DNA of 64,000 bases from Symbiodinium natans (lineage: Eukaryota; Sar; Dinophyceae; Suessiales; Symbiodiniaceae). The stretch lies in the NCBI GenBank assembly GCA_905221605.1, contig CAJNDS010002301.1:1290692-1354691 (forward strand), in the 5' to 3' direction. Below, piece after piece: positions 20,231 through 32,100 of the stretch (position 1 is its first letter; each line of letters begins with the position of its first letter). The translations under genes were made by a program, and so were the position numbers. The notes under the pieces are model-generated. The model was not told the DNA's origin, ran no database searches, and saw nothing but the letters and a program-made list of their open reading frames with translations.

Positions 20231-23200
20231 GCTTCTCCCTGAACAAGGCGGAGCAGCGCTGCGGCATCTGTGGCGCCTTGGGCCATCTCGGCTCTCAGGC
20301 AGCAAGCAGATTTCGGAGTTTAGGGTTTAGGGTTTAGGGTTTTTTTTTGTGTGATGGCGCTCAAACTATCTGCCCTTGTGCCTAAGGTTTTGAGTGCCCC
20401 GAGACGAACAACCAGAACTACAAGATGGCGAACGCGCCGGCCTTTGCCAAACCCTAAACCCTAAACCCCAAAACCCTAAACCCTATAAACCCCAAACCCC
20501 AAGCCCTAAACCCTAAACCCTAAACCCTAAACCCTACAAGCCCTAAACCCTAAGCCCTTTCTCTGTTCAAAGGCTCAAGGTAGTTTGCGGGCCCACGAAT
20601 GCCTTGAAGCCATTGTATGCCTTACAGAACCTCGGTAACCACGGGTTCATATACCCTAATTGGGATTACAGTAGTACAGGGCCTATGATCCCACATTTAG
20701 GGTTCATTTGGTCCTTAAGGACATGCATCCGGTTATCTGCTTAGCCTGCTTGCTCTTCGAGGTTCCGGGGGTTGAAGTCTACAGGCTTGAGCTTTCTACC
20801 TTGGGATTCAGGTTCCCAAAAAACCCCTGTATCTGCACAGTCTATTCTTGAGAAACCCCTAGAGCTGCTGTAGAGGAACCCCCTTTAAGGCCCAAGTGTC
20901 CCTAAACCCTAAACTGGGGCTCTAGGAGTTAGGCTTCTGGGTGCTGATGCCTACGGAGGGTCTGCTTGCGCCCTTTCAACATCAGCAGATGGCTGAGGTG
21001 ACCTGTACCATTTGTGGTGACAAGGGCCACGTGGCGTGCCTCTGCGGCATAGTAATTTCCCTAGGCCTAAACCCTCAAGCAAGCGTGTATGTATGTGTAT
21101 ATATATATATACATACACACATTTCTGTGTATATATATAATGTGTATAGAAAATGTGCATTTGAAGTTCTGACATTCTTATTCTTATGTTAAATGTCTGT
21201 ATACTTTAACTTAGTAGCTTGAATTGGGAAACAATTGGGAGTAAAAGGGCTTCGCTGCAGGACTGCTCGTTGGAGGCGACGAGACATGAGCCGTCAAACG
21301 TTCTAGTTAACAGGGTTGTGTTTCGTTATGCCTGAGTAGCTGGCCTGAACCCTTAGGCTTAAAATGCCCCAAAAGCAGTTCATAAGAAGGCCTTTGGGCC
21401 TAAATACCTTCAAAATAAGAGTCCTTGGGTAAGTCTCGTCTTGTTTCAGAAGCCTTGCTCCGAGACAGTCTCTCCTCCCAGCGCAATGTGCCCTGAACCT
21501 GGAAGAACCCCTAAACCCTAAACCCTAAACCCTAAACCCTAAACTTCTGGACCCTTCATGCACGCTGGGATCTGCTCGGACCCAGGGTGGGCCCTTATTT
21601 CCCTTTCTTTCGAGTTTAGGGGTTCCCTTCTAAGCCCATTCCTCGGCTGCTCATTGGTCTGGTCTACGATTCACGGGTATTTCCTAGATGTCCGCTGCTT
21701 GGCCCAGTTGCCCCAGCCATCAGGTCAGATTGTAAGAAGGCCGCAGAGATCAACAAGCGCGAGAATGTAGACTGGAAGGCGCATGGGTAGGGTGTAGGGT
21801 TTAGGGTTGAGGGTTGAGGGTTCAGGAGGGTAGGGTGTAGGGTTTAAGGTTTACGGTTTTGAACCCCTGAAGATTTGTGTATGCCCTTGTGTTCGTTGGG
21901 CTGCGGGCCCCCTATGTGTAACTACTCGGGAGGGGGTTCAGCTGAAACCCTAAAACCCCTAAACATCCCTAAACCTTAAAACCCTGAACCCTACACCCCT
22001 AAACCCCAAACCCTACACCCCTCAACCCTAAACCCTCAACCCTCAACCCTCAGCCCTAAACCCTAAGCCCCTAAAGCAACTCGAGGCTCCCTTGCCCCGG
22101 TTGTCAATGTCTTGTCCGAGACAGCATGCGTCTGAGAATGAAGGGCTTGGCTTACGTCGGGCCCAGGATACAAGACTCAGGTTCTAGGCTTTAGGTTCCA
22201 GGCTTGAGGGTGTTACCACTCTTTTCTCAACCCCTGCCCCCAAAAAAATCAAAGAACAAGACAGGTATGTTCTTCCTTATGAGGGCCGTACCAAGGATGA
22301 TTATCTTACATTTTTGGGGGGGTTCTTCAGCAAGTAGTAGTATAGGGTTTAGGGTGCTAGACTAATTACCGAGAAGCTGGGACTTAGGGCCTAGGGTTTC
22401 TGGGATGGGTTGGGAGCTTCGCGCTCGCGCTTCGGCTGCATAAACCCTAAATCCCAAACCAGAAACCCAAAAACCTAAGCCTAAACCCTCAACCCGAAAC
22501 CCTAAACACTAAACCCTAAATCCTAACCCCTAAACCCTAAACCCTAAACCCTAAACCCTAAACCCTAAACCCTAAACCCTAGCCCTAAACCCCAAACCCC
22601 AGGGTTAGGTGCCCCGACTTCGGGTGGCCACGCGTGGAAGAGCAAAGGGCTGTTGGGTTTGGGCCTGGGGTGTAGAGGGTCAAAGGTTCTTGGGGTTTAG
22701 GGTTTAGGGTTTAGGGCTTAGGGTTTAGGGTTTAGGGTTTAGGGTTTGGGGTGTCAGGTTTAGGGTTTAGGGTTTAGGGTTTAGGGTTTAGGGTTTAGGG
22801 TTTAGGGTTCAGGGTTTAGGGTTTAGGGTTTAGGGTTTAGGGTTTGGGGTGTCAGGTTTAGGGTATTTCGGGCAGCAGAATCGCAAGTGCGGGCCACCAG
22901 CGTTCGCAAACCGTCTCCGGCCCTCACTCAGCCCGACGTAGGGTAAGCCTGCATCAACAGATCCAGTACCTGAGGTACACTTCCCTTCTCTTGAGCACAG
23001 ATAGGTAAGTCCAGGTAACCCCGAAAACCCCTAGGGTTTAGGGTTTAGGGTTTAGGGGACTCGCGATTTGCCAGGCCATGGCAGAGAAGAAGGCCCAAAT
23101 GGACAAGGCAGCTGCCTCGGATGCATTGCAGCCCCCTAACGCAAACCTGGCACCCATGGGCTCCCTTTTGCCAGTGGTTTTAGGGTTTAGGGTTTAGTGT

Positions 23201-24088
23201 TTAGGGTTTAGGGTTTAGGGATTAGGGTTTAGGGTTTAGGGTTTAGGGTTCCAGACCCTACACAGCTGTATACAACACAGCGTTTTGCGAGAATCTGTCT
23301 ACAAGCCGCAGGCCATCAGAGGCGTATGCAGGAAGGAACTCGAATTGCATCGGGTTTGGGGTTTGGGGTTTAGGGTTTAGGGTTCAGGGTTCAGGGTTCA
23401 GGGTGGGTCTAGGGGCACACTGTGGTGTGGCACGACACCCTGCTGCGACTGCCGGCAGTGGCACTGTGTTGGTTGACCTTGAGAATCCAAAAACCTAGGT
23501 TTTTTTTCTGTAGGTTACCTAAGAATCCTATAAGAGGCTTTATAGATATGTCCTACAGAGAAGTGGGCTTAGGGTTCTAAGGGTCGGGATCAAAAGGCTC
23601 AGGGCACCTCTTCACGGTGGTAGCGGCTCCAACCTTGATCCACCTTGTGAACTCCTTGGTTACCTCATGCCGCACGTTGGGTTTGGGGTTTAGGGTTTAT
23701 AGGGTTTAGGGTTTAGGGTTCAGGGTTTAGGGTGGGTGTTACATGACTCCGGAGCCTCTTCCAATATTGACCGAGTGGAATCCGTCAAGCTTTGGAGGAT
23801 GGCGCGTTGCACGCACGTGTCAGAACAAGCAACAATGGGCTAGGATGGGCTAAGGAGGAGTTGATTACCCCTCAACCCTTAAAATGCCCGGACCACATAC
23901 AAGTCATCTCCCATCACTTGGGGGTTGGGCGGTTTAGGGTTTAGGGTTTAGGGTGTAGGGTTTAGGGTTTCATAGCCCATATGAATGACCCCAAGCCCCG
24001 AAGCCCTCTCAGCCCTGAACCTCGGAGGATTTCAATGACATGATGAACGACATGGGCGGCCTGGGGGGGGCTGGGCAGGCCAGGGCCC
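20231..24088 (+). CDS. CCHC zinc-knuckle protein, SF1/BBP-like, partial
   Basis: Predicted RNA-binding protein, possibly the branchpoint-binding protein of pre-mRNA splicing. Exon 20,231-20,290 ends CGICGALGHL and needs a GC donor. Exon 20,387 to about 20,452 begins GFECPETNNQNYK. Joined, they give a perfect C-x2-C-x4-H-x4-C knuckle. Exon 20,989 to about 21,035 reads TCTICGDKGHVACLC, a second knuckle of the same spacing. Later exon-like pieces are 23,075 to about 23,172 (EKKAQMDKAAASDALQPP) and about 24,028-24,088 (DFNDMMNDMGGLGGAGQ). Plant and animal SF1/BBP have zinc knuckles followed by an acidic D/E-F-x-L-G-type segment, which fits. The upstream KH/QUA2 part was not found, so another CCHC protein remains possible. 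The knuckles are firm; membership of the later exons is inferred. Confidence 0.55.
21040..21520. other. Intron-like sequence with (TA)n
   Basis: AT-rich stretch with alternating TA/CA (about 21,090-21,150), then unique sequence. No exon recognised. Confidence 0.3.
22500..22600. repeat. CCCTAAA array
   Basis: About 13 units with occasional CCTAACC slips. Confidence 0.9.
22695..22865. repeat. Duplicated TTTAGGG array
   Basis: Two long TTTAGGG blocks, each ending in the same junction 'tttggggtgtcaggtttaggg' (20-base core at about 22,744 and 22,843). A block of about 100 bases therefore duplicated as a unit rather than by single-heptamer slippage. Confidence 0.85.
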
Positions 24089-24608
24089 AGTGGGATTCGG
24101 GACTTATTGGCTGCCTAGGCCTTATACGATCCCCAAACTCCCTTCACGGCCAGAGAGCGGAAGACATGGTAGTACTGTATGCTGGTAAAGTTACTCTTAG
24201 AAAGCTTGGGATATTATAGGGTTGCTTCTCGCTTGGCCTTCTCTTGTAAGGCTCAGGAATTCTGAGTATTGCTGTGGTCGGGTTTGGGGTTTAGGGTTCA
24301 GGGTTGAACCCTCAAAGTACCCAAATCGGTAACCCTAACCTATGGCCCCCTGGATATGTAGGGCACTTTGGGTTTTGTTAGACTCGGCCTCCAGCTGTGG
24401 TTCCTTTTTCGGGATATTAAGGTTCTTGAAGCCAATGTACCCAAACACTGGAGCTATAATGGGGCGTGCGTTGTCAGACGTTGGTGGTGGATCGCTGCAT
24501 TGTGCCCACAGCTATGCAGAGATGCGAGGGCATGCGTGGGGAAGCAGGCCAGACGCAGGATGTGTATGGATGTGATATAGATATGTGTATGTGTATATAT
24601 CTACTCAC

Positions 24609-24675
24609 ATCCCTAAACCCTAAACCCTAAACCCTAAACCCTAAACCCTAAACCCTAAACCCTAAACCCTAAACC
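24609..24675. repeat. CCCTAAA array
   Basis: About nine perfect units. Confidence 0.95.
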
Positions 24676-24679
24676 GCAT

Positions 24680-26170
24680 GTTTATTTTCACTTCTTCATG
24701 CGGGTTCAGGGTTTGAAAGGCTGGTGATCTCACGTCCCAGAGTTCCAGATGCCTTGAGAGGGCAGGCTTGGGCCCTCTTACTAGTGAGCGTAGGGCGGCT
24801 AGACCATCAAGCATACACCCAACCAAAGCACAGCCATTAAAATTGCTGCCTTTGTGCAGTGGATGATGATAGTAGTCATGTTAATCATACTGATATAAGG
24901 ATCGCAATACTCAAAACCCCTGCATCTCTTGCGCCACCCCCCCAAAGAAGGGGGGAAGAACTGGCCACCCATGGCGCGGGGCTTGTGCCTCCCGCGACTG
25001 CGCACGCCCGATGTGAGCGCCAGGCTGCTTGGCTCTATGCATTTGTTGGCCGAGGTGTATGGAGTTCGGGGTGTTAGGGCATTAGGGGATTTGGGGTGTA
25101 GGGTTTAGGATGGAGGGCTTAGGGCGTTAGAGGGGTTTAGGGTTTGGGGTGTGAGGGTTCAGGGTATTGCGATTGCCGCAACAGGTGCTGGGGCAGCTGT
25201 AGCAAAGCTGCCCATCATCCCATCTACCTCTTCAATGCAATTACTGAGTCCGCTAGCTTCGAAGTCTACAGATATGGGGTTTACGACAATGGGGGTGCCC
25301 CTTTTTTCCCCCGAATAGAATAGATTCCCCTTAAGGGGCCCATAAAAGGGGCACGCCTTTTTCGTAAACCCCCATGTGTCCGTGCGGAAGTGAAAGAGGA
25401 TGGCCGGTGAATCGACGCCACGGTTCGATTGTCGCGTCGACGTCGCCTGAACACATGGCAAGTAGTTTCTTGCCTTGCGGACCTGCCGTCCAGCATTGCT
25501 CAACTGAATCAGCAACTGAATCAGTGTAATGTCTTTCTACAACTAGCGAGAGCTCAAGGGGGAGTGGTGGCTGTGCATCCCTTTCTCCCACTCTCGCTTC
25601 ATCACCAACAGGCAGCTCGGGTCAACCTAAAATCTCTAGCGCCCTACTCCTACCCCCTCGGCCCCCCTCAACCCACACTCAAAAGCCTTTTCGGGTTTAG
25701 GGCTCCTCTACCCTCTCTACAGCCCTAACCGTTGAGCCCTAAACACTCCAAACTGCCGCCATTGGTGCCGAGGCACATGGTGGATGCTTTGGACGCCAAG
25801 GCCTAACCTTCAGATTGTGGCGTTCAGGGCTTAAATTCAACGGGTTCTGGGTGTAGGGTGTAGGGTTTTTTCCGGGTGGATACGAGTTCAGGGTTTAAGT
25901 AGGGCTTAGGGAGTATAAGGTTTTTGGAGCTCAAGGGGCTTAAGGAATGAGCGTGTATGGGAGTTTACATTGTGTAGGCCTGTGTAGGCAGGTCGTGCGC
26001 ACTTGAAGCAGATTCGAAGCATCGGTCTGCTACCATGATACAGCACGGGTACCAGCACGAAGTCACCCATCCTCCATTTCCCCTACACCCTAAACCCCTG
26101 AACCCTAAACCCCTAAACCCCTAAACCCTAAACCCCTAAACCCCTAAACCCCTAAACCCTGTGATTCTGC
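24680..26170. other. Unassigned sequence between genes
   Basis: Mixed unique sequence with variant repeats (around 25,060-25,160 and 26,080-26,160) and one family B element. A short open piece at about 25,766-25,806 (HMVDALDAKA then TAA), after an AG, could be a last exon but is too short to assign. Confidence 0.3.
25272..25377. mobile_element. MITE-like element, family B copy 3
   Basis: Ends 'atatggggtttacgacaat' and 'ttcgtaaacccccatgtg' are inverted. The interior also pairs ('gggggtgcccctttttt' / 'aaaaggggcacgcc'). Confidence 0.8.
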
Positions 26171-26174
26171 TCAG

Positions 26175-29100
26175 GCGCGTCATGCCTTGACAGCCTGCAG
26201 AATCCTTCGGGTAGTGGGCGCCTTTGGTTTAATGCTGCTGGCCCTCAACATCTTCTCGCACCCCGGCGAGGGATGCTCATGCTCGTGCCAAGAGTCTAGA
26301 GCTCGCATCTTTCTGAAAGCTCAGGTTAGTTCGCACACACCTGAACCCAGAACCCCTATAGACCCTGAGAGAAATGCGCATGTTTATCATTGTTGGTCTT
26401 GGCCCCCCTGTCAAGGGTTCAAGGGATCTTGAAGGCTGGCCTTTAAAGCCCTTCAACCCTATAAGCCCCAAGAAGCCTCCCCGTGTGGATATGCATGACC
26501 CAGGACCTGCGCGCTGGGGATGAGTGTGAGGCTGTGGGAGATCGCCCATTCAGAGACTAACGATCCTTAGGGACTGGTATGGTTAACATCCGTAGGCTCG
26601 CAGCCCCTCCCTCCCCCGCAGGCGATTAGAGCTTCGACGTGTAGGCACAGTTGCGGCGCTGCGCTTAGGGTGTATAGGAATGATAGGGTTAGATAGGGTT
26701 TATACATGGGAATTATAATTTTGCAGGGCTTGCAGTGTTTTGTTTTCAGGGTTTACAGAGTGGACCTTCGCCAGCCTCTCTTGGAGGCTGATAGTGGAGA
26801 TGCTGCGGACATACCGGGAAGGGAACGTGGTTGCCTTCCTCATCGGAGCTGTGCCCAGCATCGCATACAAGATCCCCACTCGACAAGAAGCCCCCAATGT
26901 CGCTACCACGTGATTCCTCTTTCAGGGTCGAAGTCTCAGGGTACATGGACCCCCTGAGCTTGGGTTTAGGGTTTGGGGCTTCACAGGGTTTTTGGGGTTT
27001 AGAGGTTTTAGAAAGTTTAGAGGGTTTAGAGGGTTTAGAGAGTCAGTGCAGAAGGGTTTAGGGCTGATGCTTTGTTCAGGTCGGTGCTGTGCTGATGCAG
27101 TCGCCGGCGCGGGCCATCTTGATTGCGGGGCAGATGGTGGCCTCTTCTCAGATCGATGCGCAGATCGGCATCATCCTGACGATCGGGACCTCCATAGGTG
27201 GCTTGAACAAGCAACCGAAAGGGTTTCAAGATTTTTTTCCGTAGCCCTGAGGCTCCACATATCCTAAATGAGTCATTCTTCACAGACTTTAGTACTCCGA
27301 TGTAGGCTACGGAGAGCTATCGAACCAAGATACTGGCCGTTCTAAAGGAAGTGGAGAATCTTGAGGTGTCATGGTTTTTTCACGACGAAATGCAGCTGGC
27401 TCATAAGCGTTTTGCCCTGAGAGTGGGTCAGGTGGCCACCCCTCGACAGAAATAGATAAACAGGTATGTAAATACGGCCCTTAAACAGGACCTTATCATT
27501 TTCATATGTGCTAGACGTAGGGCCCCTTGAACGTTAGGGTGGTCAAAGAGTCTGTACAGCGATGGTGGTCCCAAAACAGCCCTGTTTGTTCGAAACCATG
27601 AGAGAGTTTAGGGTTTGGGGTAGTCCCGACGGCTAAAGCCCGAACTCTCAAGCCCTTAGGCCCTCCAGTCCTGAAACCCCAACAATGATCCAACCTCTAA
27701 CCCCCCCCCCCCCCCCCTAAACCCAACTCCTGAGGCCCTAAACCCCAAAATCCCTACGTTCATCATCCAAACCCCCTAAAAATCCGAAAACCCGAAAGCC
27801 CTCCACCCTGAACCCCTACTTCCCTAACCCCAAAAACCCTAAACCCTAAACCCCTACTTCCCCAAACCCTAGACCCAAATCCTTTGAGGTGCCACAATCG
27901 GGCCGCTTCTTCTAGCTGCCATGCCCGGCCAGCGGCCTCACCTGACCCTGCACCGCGTTTCAGAAAGCCTTTGTACAGGGTTTAGGGTTTAGGATTTAGA
28001 GGGTTTAGGGTTTAGGGTTCAGGGTTTAGGGTTTCGGGTGTAGGGTTTACATAGGGTGGGGCTTTTTACGGGGTTTTAGGGTTTCAGGGTTTAGGGTTCA
28101 GGATTTAGGGTTTCGGGTGTAGGGTTGGGATGTTCCCCCTTATATTAGCAGTAGGGATTATCATAGGGGGTACTAGAATCCCTATTAAGGACTGTTAGCA
28201 AAAGGGGGAACATCTCAAAGTATAGGGTTTACATAGGGCACACGCTTTTAAGGGTTCATAGGGTTGATGGGATTTAGAGCTTCTTTTTTTGGGGGGGTTT
28301 ATAGTTTGCTTCGGGTTAATCAAGAGTTTAATAGGGGTTTAACTAGACTTTAGGGTTTTAGGAGATCGGCCCAAAGGGGTTTCCTTGTTCAAAGCCCAGG
28401 ACTCGAGCAGTCTGGGGCATCGCGGCATACCAGGCGGGGCGTTGCATAGGAAGCCCCCTAAGCCCTAAGCCCTAAACCCAAAACAACCTAAACCCTGTAC
28501 GCCCTACAAACCCCATAAACCCGATGAATCTTGTAGACCTTATAAATCCTATCATTCAGAGCTTTCTGGACACCCATTCGGCCTGGCCTCGAGTAAGTCG
28601 CCAAAGCCTCAGTCTACCCAGACCCCCCCCCCCCCCCCCGCAGGCGTGGTTCGTTTGTTTTTGCTTCGGGGAGGTTCTTCTTGAAGTGCTAAGTTAGGGT
28701 AACTAGGGTGCCTCATTTAAGGCCTATAGTATCTTCCTTACTCCATTCTAGCCCTAAACCCTATAAACCCTGACACCATCCACACATCCCATGCCTCTAA
28801 ACCCTAAACCCTAAACTCTAACCCTACACCCTCCTAAACTCTAACCCTACACCCTGAACCCTAAACCCTAAACCTTCACCCTAAACCCGAAACCCTAAAC
28901 CCTAAACCCTAAACCAAACCCTAAACCCCTAAACCCTAAGCCCTAAACCCTGACACCCTAAACCCTAAAGGCCCTGTACAAGCGTCAGGTGCTGAAGCTA
29001 ATGGCATGCGGCACTTGGGCCCTGCTCTTGGTTCCGGCAGAGATTTTGAGCCTGGGATTCGAAAGCCCCCTAATTCGGCGGTTTAGGGTTTAGCCTTTAG

Positions 29101-32100
29101 GGTGTTAGGATTTAGGGTTGAGGATTTAGGGTTTGGGATTTAGGGTTTGGGGTTTAAGGTTTCGTGCATAGCAAGGTTTGGGCTTTTTTACGGCTGTTAC
29201 CGTTTGTGGGTGCCACGTCCATGGTGGTCTGCAGCATCCGTCATAAGACTCCCGGCTACACCCCCCCTCCCCCCCCCCAGGCTTTAGGATAAGCTGGGCT
29301 GCTTGCACACCTAACCTGGAGCACTCACTCTGGGTTCCTACCGACTCGAACATGCATCACTGTCTTCCCAAAGCTACATTCTAAGCCCCAGCCCCCCCAA
29401 ACCCTAAACCGTAAACCCTCAACCCTCAACCCTTAACCCTCAAGCCTCAACCCTCAACCCCTAAACCCCTCAGCCACAACCAAGCAAAAGTTACAGGAGC
29501 CGTGGCAAGCTCTTGGGCTTCACATCTGCCCTGGCGGGGGTGCTGCACTATTTGTTTTAAGAATATGCCTGTCATATTCGTACTGATACTGGCATATTTG
29601 CTAAGATAAGTTTGTACCATTCCACTTACTGACACGATGATGCCGGGTCTTTGGGTTTTGTTCGGCGCTTCGGGTTCTGGCTTTGCAGGCGGTGGTCGAT
29701 GAACTGCCCAGACTTGGTATGTAGTTGCTTGTTGTTTTACATGCGTGTGCAGCTGCGTGGTTAAAATGACAACTCGCATGCCATGTGCACTTCTTCGTAG
29801 ATCGTACGTTGAAATTCTTAGCCCCTAAACCAACCCTAAGCCCTAAACCCTATACCCTATGCCCTATAAGCCCTAAACCCTATAAACGCTAAACCCTAAA
29901 CCCTAAACTGGTGTGCGTCGCAGGTGGACTCGATGGCTTCCATCCACCTCACCTACATCGATCCCGCCTCTTGGGTGGTGCAGCCGGTTGCAGATCGCAT
30001 TGTGCGAATTCAGGAGTCTTGACCATTTCAGGAACATGATGCTGTACGTAACATATTTCTTCTTTGATGAGTTTATAAGTTCTAAACGCAACCTTATCCG
30101 TAACCGCACCAACGCAGAACAGTTCAGGAATGGCGACTCAAAGCCTACATATTGGGCGCCCCGGCTGCCCTGCCGGCTTTTGGCGTGTCCTGCGTTACTG
30201 GGGATTCTCATGAGCTCGGTGCATCTGGAAAGCTCTGCACCTACTCGTGTCTGCCCGAGCCCGTTCAACGCGCATGGCATGCACTGAACCCCACCTATTA
30301 CGACCAGCTGAACGCTTGTGCTAATGCTCTGAATTCGACGGTTTGCGACGGGGACCATTCATCATGTTTGCTGTCGAGCACGACTTTCTGGAGGCTCAAC
30401 GTGGAAAACGAGCGGATCTTGCAAGAAGGAGGTGTGGTGTCAGGCTTGATTTGCAGCCTGGTCTTCCTCTACCTGGCGTCATGGCTCTTCCAGATGGCGG
30501 ACCTACGCAGCATGGGGAGATGCCGGATTGTCTTGGAGAAGGCTCTGACCGTCCCCGGGCCCCTGGCCAGCTTTGGGATCATGCTGTTCGCGCTCCTGCT
30601 GATGCATGATAGCACCTCTATCACCTGCATCCTCACCCCCCTCTGTGGGATGGGTTATCTGCCAGCTGCGAAGATGGTGTACCTGTGCATCGCTGCCGAA
30701 ATCGGCAGCGCCCTTGCGCTGATCGCATCCGAAACCGCCGAGCTGCCATACTCGAAGGGGTGTCCCGGCTTTTCTCTCTGGTTTTTATGGTAAGCTGGTG
30801 GGGTTTCGCATGCTAACCTGCCCCCGAAGTGCAGACAGCTCCTGTAGTCGCGCAGATTGCAACTTGATATGCCTTGATGTGTCCGGAAGCCTCTTCGCCG
30901 CAGGATCATCCAGCTGGGATGGGTTTGGCTCCTCTACAGCATCCTTACCATGCTCCTATATCCCCCTTGGGAATCATGTTTTCTTTTTGTTTATATAAAA
31001 ACCCAAGAGGATATGAAAACTACTATTTTTATTAAGGTTCTAGGGGGAGTAGAGGCTCCTCACCGCCCTACCCTGCGTGCGCCGCGCGGCGCAGAACGCG
31101 GGTCTGATGTGTGCAGCTGCCGTCAGCGAGTACCCCTTGGTGTACCTGGCTCCTACACGAAGCATGTTCTTAAGGGCATCCTTGATGAAACCCTACTTTA
31201 AGCCCACACCCAACCCCCCCCCCCCCCAAAAAAAAAAAAAACAAACAATGAATAAAGTAAGTAAAAAAGCAACAAAATCAGAACAAACAAAAACACAAAA
31301 AGTAAATAGCAAAGTGAATGAACCCTGGTGTTCAGACGCTTGATGCAGCAGGTATCTTTGTCATAGTTGGGTACCATTTTACAGTTTTTTAAGGGTACTT
31401 AAACCCAAGAAGGAACCTAAACCCTAAACCCTAAACCCTAAACCCTAAACCCTAAACCCTAAACCCTAAACCCTAAACCCTAAACCCTAAACTAGGTATC
31501 TGGCTCTCCTGGGCAGCCTTCCCTCGGTTCTGGCAGGCACCTTTGCCCTCCTGCCTCATGGCCGAGCTGAGAGAAAGGGGGATCGTCTATCCCCTAAACC
31601 CTAAACCCTAAACCCTAAACCCTAAACCCTAAACCCTAAACCCTAAACCCTAAACCCCGGCTTTGGGTGCATAGGACCTTGTGGGGCCGAGCTGAGAGAA
31701 GGCTCTGAGTACCACTGCAGTTTTGGTCTTCGAAACTCGGAGGACCCAATGTACCTTTTCTTGGTAGCTCTCGAAATTAGGCCCTTTTTGGGTCCTTATC
31801 GCAAGGGTGCGTAGTACATAGGGGACTGGACCCTAGTTTAGAGAACTACCCTTTTAGTATACCAGAAAATCTATACTCTACGGGTACACGGAAAGCTCCT
31901 GAAAAGGAGTTTCCAACAGCAGAACTTCTTCCTGGGCCCCAATTAAGAGGTGTTCTTGTTTCGCTGATGCAGCCCAAGAAAGCTACTTAAAGCCTCAACC
32001 TGAAACCCTAAACCCCAAACGTCCCCTAAACCCTCAGCCTCAATCCCTAAGCCCCCCACCCCCTTGAAATAAAGTAAACTGACAGCAACTCCATGAGGTC

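Noticed and set aside
25429-25728. 99-codon frame with Gln/Leu-rich start
   Set aside because: It begins in a family B element edge region and ends in repeat. No splice flanks or homology, so not called a gene.
29903-30358. 151-codon minus-strand frame
   Set aside because: It is opposite the well-supported membrane-protein exons and lacks any family resemblance.
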